Below, piece by piece: positions 24,926 to 34,127 of a stretch of 64,000 nucleotides of DNA (position 1 is the first letter of the stretch; every line of letters starts with the position of its first letter). The notes under the pieces are model-generated. The model had not been told where the DNA came from. It saw only the letters and a list, made by a program, of their open reading frames with translations, and ran no database searches. The DNA comes from Donghicola mangrovi (lineage in GTDB: Bacteria > Pseudomonadota > Alphaproteobacteria > Rhodobacterales > Rhodobacteraceae): assembly GCF_013377535.1 (NCBI RefSeq), contig NZ_JABCJE010000006.1:117474-181473 (forward strand). The letters are read 5' to 3'. The position numbers were made by a program, and so were the translations under genes.

Positions 24926-26155
24926 ATGACCAGAACTGTTTTCGCATCCGTTATTGCTTTGGTGGCCGCATCCGCAGCCCACGCGCAGGACACTTTCAAA
25001 TTCGCGATGATCGACCCTTTTTCGGGTCCTGCCGCCGTCGTGACCGAGCGCATCGAAAAGGTGCTGCGCTATTCCGTGGACGAGGTGAACGCCAAGGGCG
25101 GCCTGAACGGCCAGCAGATCGAAGTCCTGACCTTTGACAACAAGATGTCACCGCAGGAAACCGCCATTCAGGCGCAGAAGGCGATCGATCAGGGGGCGCG
25201 CATTCTGCAAACCTCGGTGTCGTCGTCGAACACCTTTGCGCTGGTGGATTTCGTCAACAAATACAACCGCCGCAACCCCGATCATCAGGTCATTGTTTTC
25301 GACGGGGCGTCCCATGACCCCGCGATTACTGGCGCGAAATGCAGCTATTTCAGCTTCTCTTGGGTGCTGGATGCGGACACCAAAACCGCTGGCCTTGCGA
25401 CCTATCTGAAGGACCGCACCGACATCACCAAGGTCTACCTGCTGAACGCCGAAGGCTCCTCGGGTCAGACCACCCGCCAGTCGGTCATCGACAAGGTCGG
25501 CGCGAGCCGCCCCGATATCGAATGGGTTGGCGATGACACCCACCCTCTGCAGAAAATCACCGACTTCACCCCCTATATCGCCAAGATCAAGGCATCTGGC
25601 GCGCAGGCCGTGATCACTTCGGACTGGGGCGCGGATCTGGCGCTGGTCCTGAAGGCCGCGGGCGAAGCGGGGCTCGACGCCGAGTGGTACACCTATTTCT
25701 CCACCGGCCCCGGCGCACCGACCGCGATGGCGCAATCGGGCCTGAATGGCAAAGTTTACTCGGTATTCGATGGTGACGCGGGCATCCAGAACGCGGATCT
25801 GCAAGCGCACGAAGTGGCCTTCCGCGAGAAGACCGGCATCTCGGCAGGCGCCTTCCCCGGGGACAGCTCGGCGATGCGCGCGCTGGCCTTGGCCGCAGAG
25901 AAGGCGGGTTCGAACGAGGTTGACGCGCTGATCGCCAGCCTCGAAGGGATCGAATTCCAGACCATCTACGGCGCCCCCGCCCATAGCCGCCCCGAGAACC
26001 ACCAGATGGTGACCCAGATGGCTGTGTCCCGTTTCATCGACGTTCCCGAAGGCGCGCTGGACGAAGAAGGCACCGGTTGGGGCTGGGAAAACGTCGCGCT
26101 CATTCCGGCCGAGGCGATCACTCTGCCCACCGAATGCAAGATGAAGCGCCCCTGA
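24926..26155 (+). CDS. Liv-type ABC substrate-binding protein
   Basis: This 409-aa protein has a Sec signal peptide (MTRTVFASVIALVAASAAHAQ) and a LivJ-type fold: FKFAMIDPFSGPAAVVTERI, then QAQKAIDQGARILQTSVSSS and VITSDWGADLALVLKAAGEAG. It is the first gene of the operon that runs to 36365. Its ligand is probably the alcohol, ketone or acid degraded by the enzymes encoded downstream. A hairpin after the gene may keep its transcript level above that of the permeases. Confidence 0.9.
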   Translation: MTRTVFASVIALVAASAAHAQDTFKFAMIDPFSGPAAVVTERIEKVLRYSVDEVNAKGGLNGQQIEVLTFDNKMSPQETAIQAQKAIDQGARILQTSVSSSNTFALVDFVNKYNRRNPDHQVIVFDGASHDPAITGAKCSYFSFSWVLDADTKTAGLATYLKDRTDITKVYLLNAEGSSGQTTRQSVIDKVGASRPDIEWVGDDTHPLQKITDFTPYIAKIKASGAQAVITSDWGADLALVLKAAGEAGLDAEWYTYFSTGPGAPTAMAQSGLNGKVYSVFDGDAGIQNADLQAHEVAFREKTGISAGAFPGDSSAMRALALAAEKAGSNEVDALIASLEGIEFQTIYGAPAHSRPENHQMVTQMAVSRFIDVPEGALDEEGTGWGWENVALIPAEAITLPTECKMKRP

Positions 26156-26164
26156 TATCTCCCT

Positions 26165-26196
26165 CGGGGCGCGGAACGACGGTGTTTTGCGCCCCG
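26165..26196 (+). terminator. Intra-operon hairpin after the binding-protein gene
   Basis: Stem CGGGGCGC (26165-26172) / GCGCCCCG (26189-26196), 16-nt loop, no T-run. Placed between a periplasmic binding-protein gene and the rest of its operon, it probably protects the upstream mRNA or terminates partially. Confidence 0.5.
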
Positions 26197-26224
26197 CACG
26201 TATCGTTGGTGTGAGGAGGAAAGA

Positions 26225-27154
26225 ATGACCAATTATCCCTACAGAACCGTCGCGACCGGCCTCGGGTTTCCCGAAGGCCCCGTTGTGATGCCGGACGGCT
26301 CGGTGATCGTCTGTGAAATCAAGAACCGCTGCCTGACCCGTATTTCCCCCGATGGCACCAAAGAGGTCGTGGTCACCCTGTCCGGCGCACCCAATGGTGC
26401 GGCCGTGGGGCAGGATGGGGCCTTTTATATCTGCAACAACGGCGACGGGTTCGCTTGGGGTGATCCGGGGGGCGTAACCCAGCCCGTGGGCGGCAACCCA
26501 GAATACAGCGGCGGCCGGATCGAGCGCGTGGACCTGACCACCGGCGAAGTCACCGAGCTCTACCGAGAGATCGGCGGGCACCCCTTGCTGATGCCGAATG
26601 ACATCGTGATCGACCGCGACGGCGGCCTGTGGTTCACCGATCATGGCACCCGTACGCCCCGCAGCTTCCTGCATGGGGGGCTCTATTACGGCAAGCCCGA
26701 CGGCTCTTTCGCCTGTGAAATCGCGTGGCCCATCACCACCGCGAACGGTGTCGGCCTGTCGCCGGATGAAAAGACCGTTTATGTGGCCGAAACCGAAACC
26801 GGCCGCCTTTATGCCTATGATATCATTGGAGAAGGTGAAATTCACAAGCCCAACCCCTTTGAACCCGGCGAGGCCGTTCTGGCCCAAGTCGAAGGGTTCA
26901 AACGGTACGACAGCCTTGCCGTTGAGGAATGCGGAAACATCTGCTGCGCAGGTCTGACCCCCGGCTGCATCACCGTCATCTCGCCCGAAGGCAAAGAGGT
27001 CGAGACCGTCGAAATGCCCGACCCCTTCTCGACCAACATCGCGTTCGGCGGGCCGGATATGAAGACCGCCTATATCACCCTGTCCGGTTCGGGGCAGTTG
27101 ATTGCCATGGACTGGCCCCGCGCGGGGCTCAAGCCGAATTTCTCGGGGCTGTGA
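26225..27154 (+). CDS. SMP-30/gluconolactonase family lactonase
   Basis: This 309-aa six-bladed propeller has the metal-site residues of the family: E17 in GFPEGPV, Asn in LMPNDIVIDRDGGLWFTDHG, and the NGVGLSPDEKTVYVAET segment. Family members hydrolyse lactones with a divalent metal. No signal peptide is seen, so it acts in the cytoplasm. It lies in an operon with a Baeyer-Villiger enzyme and could open a lactone product. A sugar lactone is the alternative. Confidence 0.88.
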   Translation: MTNYPYRTVATGLGFPEGPVVMPDGSVIVCEIKNRCLTRISPDGTKEVVVTLSGAPNGAAVGQDGAFYICNNGDGFAWGDPGGVTQPVGGNPEYSGGRIERVDLTTGEVTELYREIGGHPLLMPNDIVIDRDGGLWFTDHGTRTPRSFLHGGLYYGKPDGSFACEIAWPITTANGVGLSPDEKTVYVAETETGRLYAYDIIGEGEIHKPNPFEPGEAVLAQVEGFKRYDSLAVEECGNICCAGLTPGCITVISPEGKEVETVEMPDPFSTNIAFGGPDMKTAYITLSGSGQLIAMDWPRAGLKPNFSGL

Positions 27155-27155
27155 C

Positions 27156-28115
27156 ATGAGCGCGGAAGTTATCACATTCTCTCTGCTGAACGGCACGCTC
27201 TACGGCATGTTGCTGTTCCTGTTGGCCTCTGGGCTGACGCTGATCTTCTCGATGATGGGCGTTCTGAACTTTGCCCATGCCAGTTTCTTTATGCTCGGGG
27301 CCTATTTCGGCTACGAGATTTCGGGGATCGTCGGGTTCTTTCCGGCCCTGATCATCGCGCCGGTTCTGGTCGGCCTGTTCGGCGCCCTGATCGAACGCTA
27401 CGGCCTGCGCCGTGTCCACAAATTCGGCCATTTGGGCGAGCTGCTGTTTACCATCGGCGTCGCCTTTGTGATCGAGGAAGCGATCCAGATGATCTGGGGC
27501 CGCAGCCCGATGGACTATCAAGTGCCCGAGGCGCTGAATTTCACTGCCTTTGAAATCTTTGGCACCGGCTACCCTGCGTTCCGCTTGTTCATGCTGATTA
27601 TGTCGGTGGCGATCTTTGCGGGTCTTGCCCTGCTGCTGACCCGCACCCGCGTTGGTCTGATCGTCAAAGCCTCGCTGACCCACCCCGAGATGGTGTCCAT
27701 GCTTGGCCACGATGTGCCGCTGGTGTTCATGTCTGTCTTTGGTGTCGGCTCTGCGCTGGCGGGCGTGGCTGGTGTGATCGGCGGCCCGATCCTGATCACC
27801 CAGCCGTCGATGGCCGCAGCCCTTGGCCCGATCCTGTTTGTGATCGTGGTGGTCGGTGGTCTGGGATCGCTGGCCGGGGCCTTTATCGCCTCGCTGCTGG
27901 TGGGGTTCATCCAGACCTTTGCCGTGGCGATCGACCTGTCCGTTGCGGATGTCTTTGGCCTGATCGGAGTGACCCAGCCCCCCGCCGCCCTTGGTGCGCT
28001 GGTGTCCGATATCTGGAACGTCTCGGTGTCTCAGGTTGGCCCCGTCATTCCCTATCTCTTGCTGGTTGTGATGCTGATTTTCCGCCCCATGGGCCTGATC
28101 GGCAAGCGCGCCTGA
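27156..28115 (+). CDS. Branched-chain-type ABC transporter permease (LivH-like)
   Basis: This 319-aa membrane protein starts at ATG 27156, one base after the lactonase stop; a longer upstream frame is spurious. LivH signatures are GTLYGMLLFLLASGLTLIFSMMGVLNFAHASFFM and GGLGSLAGAFIASLLVGF in pieces along the chain. It is longer than the usual ~290 aa. It forms the channel with the LivM-like partner. Confidence 0.9.
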   Translation: MSAEVITFSLLNGTLYGMLLFLLASGLTLIFSMMGVLNFAHASFFMLGAYFGYEISGIVGFFPALIIAPVLVGLFGALIERYGLRRVHKFGHLGELLFTIGVAFVIEEAIQMIWGRSPMDYQVPEALNFTAFEIFGTGYPAFRLFMLIMSVAIFAGLALLLTRTRVGLIVKASLTHPEMVSMLGHDVPLVFMSVFGVGSALAGVAGVIGGPILITQPSMAAALGPILFVIVVVGGLGSLAGAFIASLLVGFIQTFAVAIDLSVADVFGLIGVTQPPAALGALVSDIWNVSVSQVGPVIPYLLLVVMLIFRPMGLIGKRA

Positions 28116-28133
28116 TGCTGAAAGGATAAACAT

Positions 28134-29414
28134 ATGTCAGTCAGCACACTCGATACGCCCGCGCGCAGTGCCAATACGCGCCTGACCGCCGCCCTGCCGT
28201 GGCTGGCCATCACCGCGATGCTGGTCATCCTGCCTTTGCTGTTCAGCAGCAATTCCATGATTTCGACCCTGAACTATCTGGGGACGATGGCGATCTTTGC
28301 CCTGTCCTATAATGTTCTCTTGGGTCAGACGGGGCTGCTGTCCTTGGGGCATGGGACGTTCTTCGGGCTTGGCGGGTTTATCGCCACCCACGCGATCCTG
28401 CACATGGCCGAGGCGGGGCTTAGCTTTCCCCTGCCCTTGATCCCCGCGATTGGCGGGTTCGGGGCGCTGATCCTCGGGGTGTTCGGGGGCTGGCTGGCCT
28501 CTGGCCGCGGAGGGATGCCCTTTGCCATGATTACCCTCGGACTGGCAGAGCTGGTCTATGCGGCGGCGGCGCTTTTTCCCTCGATCTATGGCTCCGAAGA
28601 GGGGATCGCCATCGACCGGATGGAACTTGGGGCGTCGTTCGGAATGGATTACGGCCCGACCGTGGACATCTATGTGATCATCGCGGTGTGGTTCCTGATC
28701 TGTGCGGGCATTCTGTACTATTTCTCGAAAACGCCCTTGGGTCTGCTGACGAACGCCGTACGCGACAACGCCGAGCGCATTGAATTTCTAGGCTTTTCCG
28801 CCCGCCGTGTGCGAATGCTGGCCTATGCCATCGCCGCCGCTGTGGCCGGTGTCGCCGGATCGCTCGCTGCCCTGAATTTCGAGATCATGACCGTGAACGA
28901 GATGGGCGCGGCCACCTGTATGCTGGTGCTGCTCATGACCTATATCGGCGGGACCAAGCATTTCTTCGGGCCGGTTCTGGGGGCCATTGTGATCGGTCTG
29001 ATGAAGATCTGGCTGTCCGATATTTCCCCTGCGTGGATGATGTACTTTGGCCTGTTGTTCATCTTTGTGGTGATGGTGCAGCCCGCCGGTCTGGCCGGTA
29101 TTCTGATGGACGGGATCGCGCTGGCCCGCTCTGGCACCGCCGCCGCCCAAGCACCGATGCTGGCTCTGATCGGGCTGGCCGGTCTGATGACCCTGATCGG
29201 CACGATCATCCTAATCGAGTTGGCTTACCGCGCCGGTCTGGACGCCCCCTTGGGCCCTGAAATCACTGTGCTGGGTCTGCCGCTGAACACCGGATCGGTG
29301 CTGTCCTGGGGTCTTGGCGCTGTGCTGGCCGGTGGTGGCATCGCTGCCATGCGCCCCTTGCTGGACCGTCTGGACACCCTGCGCCACACCCTCAGCCAAG
29401 GAGAGACCGCATGA
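28134..29414 (+). CDS. Branched-chain-type ABC transporter permease (LivM-like), extended C-terminus
   Basis: This 426-aa permease has GQTGLLSLGHGTFFGLGGF, LTNAVRDNAERIEFLGFSARRVRMLAY and YIGGTKHFFGPVLGAIVI. The last ~90 residues add two further hydrophobic segments (APMLALIGLAGLMTLIGTII and a Gly-rich one) and a charged tail beyond the standard LivM core. Function is as for the partner LivH. The stop overlaps the livG start by 4 nt. Confidence 0.9.
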   Translation: MSVSTLDTPARSANTRLTAALPWLAITAMLVILPLLFSSNSMISTLNYLGTMAIFALSYNVLLGQTGLLSLGHGTFFGLGGFIATHAILHMAEAGLSFPLPLIPAIGGFGALILGVFGGWLASGRGGMPFAMITLGLAELVYAAAALFPSIYGSEEGIAIDRMELGASFGMDYGPTVDIYVIIAVWFLICAGILYYFSKTPLGLLTNAVRDNAERIEFLGFSARRVRMLAYAIAAAVAGVAGSLAALNFEIMTVNEMGAATCMLVLLMTYIGGTKHFFGPVLGAIVIGLMKIWLSDISPAWMMYFGLLFIFVVMVQPAGLAGILMDGIALARSGTAAAQAPMLALIGLAGLMTLIGTIILIELAYRAGLDAPLGPEITVLGLPLNTGSVLSWGLGAVLAGGGIAAMRPLLDRLDTLRHTLSQGETA

Positions 29415-30169
29415 CCAACGCGCTCGAACTTAGAGACCTGAAAAAGTCCTTTGGTCCGGTGGAAATCATCCGCGGCGTCAATCTGGACCTGCGTGCGGGC
29501 GAACGCCACGCCCTGATCGGGCCGAACGGCGCAGGCAAGTCCACGCTGTTCCACCTGATCTCGGGCCGGATCGCGCCCACCTCGGGGCAGATCCTGTTCC
29601 AAGGGCAGAACATCGCGGGCAAACCCCCTGCCGAAATCGTGCGCGCGGGCCTGTCGCGCAGTTTCCAGATCACCAACATCTTTCCGCAGATGAGTGTGCT
29701 GGATAACTTGCGCTGCGCCGTGCTGTGGAAACTGGGCCATCGCTATTCGATTTTCAGGCAGACCCCAACACTGCCCGACGTGGCCATCGAATGCGAGCGC
29801 CTGCTGGATCAGCTTGGCCTGACGCGCCGCGCGCATGATACCGCCGACAGCCTGACCTATCCCGAACAGCGGGCGCTGGAACTGGGGCTGGCTGTGGCCT
29901 CGGGAGCGAATACCCTGCTGCTGGACGAACCCATGGCGGGCATGAACCATTCAGAAACCGAAGCCGCCCTGCAACTGATCATGAAGGTCACCGAGGGCAA
30001 AACCCTGCTGATGGTCGAGCATGACATGGGTGTCATTTTCGAGATGGCCGACCGGATTTCGGTGCTGGTCTATGGTCAGATCATCGCCACCGGCACGCCT
30101 CAGGAAATCCGCGCGAACCGCGCTGTTCAAGAAGCCTACCTTGGCACCACCGAGGAGGAAGCCGCATGA
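29411..30169 (+). CDS. ABC transporter ATPase (LivG-like)
   Basis: This 252-aa ATPase has Walker A GPNGAGKST, a divergent signature LTYPEQRALEL, Walker B TLLLDEPMAGM and C-terminal EHDMGVIFEMADRISVLVYG typical of LivG. It overlaps its neighbours on both sides by 4 nt. Confidence 0.92.
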   Translation: MTNALELRDLKKSFGPVEIIRGVNLDLRAGERHALIGPNGAGKSTLFHLISGRIAPTSGQILFQGQNIAGKPPAEIVRAGLSRSFQITNIFPQMSVLDNLRCAVLWKLGHRYSIFRQTPTLPDVAIECERLLDQLGLTRRAHDTADSLTYPEQRALELGLAVASGANTLLLDEPMAGMNHSETEAALQLIMKVTEGKTLLMVEHDMGVIFEMADRISVLVYGQIIATGTPQEIRANRAVQEAYLGTTEEEAA

Positions 30170-30891
30170 AACCCGAGCTGAACATCACTGCCGAAACCCT
30201 GCTGTCGGTCCGCGGCCTTCAAGCGTGGTACGGCAAGAGCCACATCCTGCACGGGGTCGATCTGGACGTAAAACGGGGCGAGATTGTCTCGCTCTTGGGG
30301 CGGAACGGCGCGGGGCGCTCGACCCTGCTGAAGGCGATCATGGGCGCGGTCACCACCAAGGGCGAGGTGCAGTTTGGCGGCCAGTCCCTTGGCGGGCAGA
30401 AGCCGCACCGGATCGCCCATGCGGGTATCGGCTATGTCCCCGAGAACCGTGACGTTTTCCCCGATCTGACGGTACGCGAGAACCTGATCCTGGGCCTGAA
30501 GCCCAAGGGCGAAGGGCGCTGGTCGATGGAGGATATCTTTGACCTGTTTCCCGTGCTGCGGACCCGTGCGGAAACGAATGCTGGGTCGCTGTCGGGGGGC
30601 GAGCAGCAAATGCTGACCATCTGCCGGACCCTGATCGGCGATCCCGATCTGATCATGGTGGACGAACCGACCGAGGGCCTCGCCCCCAAGATGGTCGCCG
30701 CTGTGGGCGAGTTGTTGGAGCGGATCGCGGCCAAAGGTGTGTCGATCCTGCTGGTAGAACAGAAACTGGTGATCGCGCTGGATATCTCGCACCGGCTTTA
30801 TGTCATGGGCCACGGCGAGATTGTGTTCGAGGGCACACCTACGGGGCTGATGAACGCCCCCGAAGTACGCGCCGAATGGTTGGAGGTTTAA
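30166..30891 (+). CDS. ABC transporter ATPase (LivF-like) with Arg in Walker A
   Basis: This 241-aa LivF-type ATPase has VPENRDVFPDLTVRENL, signature LSGGEQQML and Walker B LIMVDEPTEGLAP. Walker A reads GRNGAGRST, with the phosphate-binding Lys replaced by Arg (codon CGC). I recall this substitution in a subset of LivF proteins, so it may be a subfamily trait rather than damage. The partner LivG has a normal Walker A. Confidence 0.9.
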   Translation: MKPELNITAETLLSVRGLQAWYGKSHILHGVDLDVKRGEIVSLLGRNGAGRSTLLKAIMGAVTTKGEVQFGGQSLGGQKPHRIAHAGIGYVPENRDVFPDLTVRENLILGLKPKGEGRWSMEDIFDLFPVLRTRAETNAGSLSGGEQQMLTICRTLIGDPDLIMVDEPTEGLAPKMVAAVGELLERIAAKGVSILLVEQKLVIALDISHRLYVMGHGEIVFEGTPTGLMNAPEVRAEWLEV

Positions 30892-30893
30892 CA

Positions 30894-31661
30894 ATGAGCA
30901 GACCTGTTGCACTGGTCACAGGCGCCCGCCAAGGGCTTGGCCGCGGGATCGCGCTGGCACTGGCCAAAGCGGGCTTTGATGTGGCCGCGCTGGACATCGT
31001 GTTGGACGAGAAATCCGATGCGGTGATCCAAGAGCTGAAGGCACTGGGGGCGCGGGCCTATTTCGGGCAGATGGACCTGTCCGATCTGGATGCCCACACC
31101 GCCGCGATCGAGGCCGCCGAAGACGCCTTGGGTCCGGTGGATGCGCTGGTGAACAACGCCGGTATCGCGGCCCGCCCGCTGACCGACATTCTGGATCTGG
31201 GGTCCGAAGCATTCGACCGCAATCTGGGTGTGAACCTGCGCGGGACGTTCTTTTTTACCCAAGCGGTGGCCAAGCGGATGATCGCGCGGGACACGGATCG
31301 GTACCGGTCCATCACATTCATCACCTCGATCGCGGCCAGCCATGTGTCGACCGACCGCAGCCCCTATTGCGTTTCCAAGGCGGGCCTGTCGATGACCGCG
31401 CAGCTATATGCGGACCGGTTGGGGCGCCACGGAATTGCGGTGCACGAAATCCGCCCCGGTTTCATCCGGACCGAGATGACCGGCTCGGCCCCGACGGGCA
31501 AGATCGACGCCTATATCGAAAGCGGCGCCGTCACCCAGAAACGCTGGGGCGAGACGGCAGATATCGGCGCGGTTGCGGCCTCGCTCGCGTCGGGGGCGCT
31601 GCCCTATGTGACCGGACAACCGATTTACGTGGACGGGGGGTATCACATCCCCACGGCCTGA
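30894..31661 (+). CDS. Short-chain dehydrogenase/reductase
   Basis: This 255-aa protein starts at ATG 30894, two bases past the livF stop with GGAGG upstream. Motifs are TGARQGLG, NNAGIA, catalytic Ser in FITSIAASHVS and YCVSK, ending VTGQPIYVDGGYHIP. It is classed with 3-oxoacyl-ACP-reductase-like SDRs. In this operon it is a candidate for the alcohol-to-ketone step before the Baeyer-Villiger oxidation. Confidence 0.87.
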   Translation: MSRPVALVTGARQGLGRGIALALAKAGFDVAALDIVLDEKSDAVIQELKALGARAYFGQMDLSDLDAHTAAIEAAEDALGPVDALVNNAGIAARPLTDILDLGSEAFDRNLGVNLRGTFFFTQAVAKRMIARDTDRYRSITFITSIAASHVSTDRSPYCVSKAGLSMTAQLYADRLGRHGIAVHEIRPGFIRTEMTGSAPTGKIDAYIESGAVTQKRWGETADIGAVAASLASGALPYVTGQPIYVDGGYHIPTA

Positions 31662-31670
31662 TCACCCTCG

Positions 31671-31684
31671 GGGGCGTAGGCCCC
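31671..31684 (+). terminator. Small hairpin before the hydrolase gene
   Basis: Stem GGGGC/GCCCC with a GTAG loop lies 10 bp past the SDR stop, followed by TGATTTG. It is short, so at most a partial terminator. The 121-bp gap to the hydrolase gene could hold a second promoter, but none is clear. Confidence 0.3.
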
Positions 31685-31782
31685 TGATTTGCGACAAAAC
31701 CAGCCTCCGTCCGGGTTTGGCCCGGCGGCACCGCACCCGTTCGGGCTGCGACCAGAGAGGCTATTTCTGGAGGAGATTTGAA

Positions 31783-32625
31783 ATGCTAGACAACCAACCC
31801 TTCCGCGAAGGGGCAGTCACCGTCGGCGGCGTCAGTGTCCGCTACCGCGTGGCTGGCCCCGAGAATGACCGCACGCCCCTGGTTCTGGTGCACGGCACTG
31901 CGGGCTCGATCGACGGGCACTACGGCTATATTTTCCCGATGATGGCGTACCGTCAGCGGGTAATCGCGCTGGACTGGTCCGAACCCGAAGGCGACGCGCT
32001 GGAGCTGGCCGATCTGGTCGCGCAGGTCAAAGCCGTCATCACCGCCGAAGTTCCCGAAGGCCCCGTGACCCTGATGGGCTATTCGCTGGGGGCCTGTGTG
32101 GCCGCCCTGACCGCCTACGAAATGGGGGACAAGGTCGCGAACCTGATCCTGGCGGCGGGCTGGCTGCGCACCGACACCCACCAGAAAATGCGCAATGACG
32201 TGTGGCGCCAGCTGCGCGATCAGGACAGTGCCTCGATCACGCAGTACATGACCTTCTGCGCGTTTTCGCCCGCGTTCATGAACATGCGGACCCTGACCGA
32301 TATGAAGGCCGCAGCGGGTATGCTGAAGATCACCCCCTTTGTCGACAAGCAGATGGACCTGAATACCCGCATCGACATCGCCGCCGAATGCGAAGGGATC
32401 GCCGCCAAGACGCTGGTGATCGGCTGCACCTACGACATGATGGTGCCCAAGCATCACTCCAAACAGCTGTTCGGCGCGATCGAAGACGCGCGCTATGCGG
32501 AAATCCCCTCGGGGCACGCGGTGGTCCATGAACGGGCGGCCGAGCTGTTCCACTATGTCGACCGCTTTACCCGCCAGCCGGATGAATTCCCCGCAGGCAC
32601 CATCATCCCCGCGCAGAAACCCTGA
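31783..32625 (+). CDS. Alpha/beta hydrolase
   Basis: This 280-aa protein starts at ATG 31783 after GGAGGAGA. The oxyanion motif is LVHGTAGS, the nucleophile elbow GYSLGA (catalytic Ser), the acid probably Asp in IGCTYDMMVP and the His in GHAVVHE. No signal peptide. It precedes the Baeyer-Villiger gene by 12 bp and would hydrolyse the ester or lactone that enzyme makes, a pairing known from cyclic-ketone and aryl-ketone pathways. Confidence 0.88.
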   Translation: MLDNQPFREGAVTVGGVSVRYRVAGPENDRTPLVLVHGTAGSIDGHYGYIFPMMAYRQRVIALDWSEPEGDALELADLVAQVKAVITAEVPEGPVTLMGYSLGACVAALTAYEMGDKVANLILAAGWLRTDTHQKMRNDVWRQLRDQDSASITQYMTFCAFSPAFMNMRTLTDMKAAAGMLKITPFVDKQMDLNTRIDIAAECEGIAAKTLVIGCTYDMMVPKHHSKQLFGAIEDARYAEIPSGHAVVHERAAELFHYVDRFTRQPDEFPAGTIIPAQKP

Positions 32626-32637
32626 GGAGACAAGGCA

Positions 32638-34116
32638 ATGACCACCGAAACCGATATCCTGATCGTTGGCACCGGCTTTGCCGGCCTTGGCATGGCGATC
32701 CAGCTCAAACGTGCGGGCCGCGAGAATTTCATCGCGATCGAGCGCGCGGGCGATGTGGGCGGCACCTGGCGCGATAACCACTATCCGGGGATTGCCTGCG
32801 ATGTGCCTTCGCACCTCTATTCCTATAGCTATCTGCCAAACCCCGACTGGTCGCGCGTGTTCTCTCCGGGTGGGGAAATTCAGGCCTATATCCGCAAATG
32901 CGCCGAGGACGAGGGCATCCTGCCCCACATCCATTTCCACACCGACATGCTGAAAAGCACGTGGGACGAGGCATCCAAACGCTGGGTCGTCGAAACGTCC
33001 AAAGGCACCTATGTCGCGAAAATCCTGATCACCGGCACCGGCCACCTTGCGGACGGGCATATGCCCCGGATCGAGGGCTTGGACAGCTTTGTCGGCGATG
33101 TGTTCCACTCGGCCAACTGGGATCACTCTGTCTCGCTCGAGGGCAAGCGGATCGGCGTCGTGGGCTCTGGCGCGTCGGCGATCCAGATCGTCCCCGAGAT
33201 GCAAAAGGTCGCCTCGGAGATGGTCGTGTTCCAACGCTCGGCCCCCTATATGATCCCCCGCTGGGACCGCGAATTCACCGAAGGCGAGCGCCGCATGTGC
33301 CGCCGCGATCCGTCGGTGGTGGAGGATCTGCGCTCGGAGATCTTCTGGTCGGGCGAGTTCAACTTTGCCCAACGCCGCAACATCCCGCGCTTCCTCAACG
33401 AGGCCAAGGCGCTGGCCGTTGGTCACCGCGAGGCGCATATCAAAGACCCCGACCTGCTGGCCAAACTGACGCCGGACTATGAAATCGGCTGCAAACGTCT
33501 GCTGATTTCCAACACCTACTACCCCGCCATCGCCGCCGAGAACGCAACGCTCGAGGCATCCGCCCTGAAACGGGTCGAGGGTAACATGGCCTATGGCGCC
33601 TCGGGCACCGGATACGAGCTGGACGTGCTGGTCTTTGCGACCGGGTTCGAGGCTGTCCGCCCGCCCTTTGCCGCCCGCATCTTTGGCTCCGAAGGCATCA
33701 GTCTGGACGCCCACTGGGATCGCGGGATGCAGGCCTATGACTCGATCGCGGTGAACGGGTATCCGAACCTCTTCATCATTAACGGGCCGAACACCGGTCT
33801 GGGGCACAACTCGGTCGTCTATATCATCGAGGCGCAGGTCGACTACATCATGGGCGCCCTTCAGCAGATCGAAGAGCAATCTATCGAAGTCATCGAGGTC
33901 AAGCGCACCGCCGAGGACGCCTATATGGAAAAACTCGACACCATGGCGCAGGGCACCGTCTGGCTCGCGGGTGGGTGCAAGTCGTGGTACGTGGACGACC
34001 GCTCCGGCCGTTTGACGCTGGTGTGGCCGGACTTTGCCCACAGCTTCCGCGATGAAAACGGCACCTTCCACCCCGAAGGCTATGACATGCAACCCGCCCC
34101 TGTGGCGGCGGAATAA
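32638..34116 (+). CDS. Baeyer-Villiger monooxygenase (type I)
   Basis: This 492-aa flavoprotein has an FAD Rossmann motif GTGFAG at 11-16 and GGTWRDNHYPGIACDVPSH, a strong class feature. The BVMO fingerprint is intact: FVGDVFHSANWD at 151-162 fits FxGxxxHxxxW(D). The NADPH motif is GVVGSGASA at ~173. It inserts oxygen next to a carbonyl with NADPH and O2, converting ketones to esters or lactones. Length is close to cyclohexanone- and aryl-ketone-type enzymes without N-terminal extension. Neighbours supply ester hydrolysis, alcohol and aldehyde oxidation. Confidence 0.92.
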   Translation: MTTETDILIVGTGFAGLGMAIQLKRAGRENFIAIERAGDVGGTWRDNHYPGIACDVPSHLYSYSYLPNPDWSRVFSPGGEIQAYIRKCAEDEGILPHIHFHTDMLKSTWDEASKRWVVETSKGTYVAKILITGTGHLADGHMPRIEGLDSFVGDVFHSANWDHSVSLEGKRIGVVGSGASAIQIVPEMQKVASEMVVFQRSAPYMIPRWDREFTEGERRMCRRDPSVVEDLRSEIFWSGEFNFAQRRNIPRFLNEAKALAVGHREAHIKDPDLLAKLTPDYEIGCKRLLISNTYYPAIAAENATLEASALKRVEGNMAYGASGTGYELDVLVFATGFEAVRPPFAARIFGSEGISLDAHWDRGMQAYDSIAVNGYPNLFIINGPNTGLGHNSVVYIIEAQVDYIMGALQQIEEQSIEVIEVKRTAEDAYMEKLDTMAQGTVWLAGGCKSWYVDDRSGRLTLVWPDFAHSFRDENGTFHPEGYDMQPAPVAAE

Positions 34117-34127
34117 GGGCGCGCATC

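Noticed and set aside
25148..27196. 682-aa minus-strand ORF over the binding protein and lactonase genes
   Set aside because: A shadow of two well-supported plus-strand genes caused by high-GC codon bias; no domain or ribosome site.
31786..34092. 768-aa minus-strand ORF
   Set aside because: Antisense to the hydrolase and the BVMO, both with intact motifs; the antisense product has no recognisable features.
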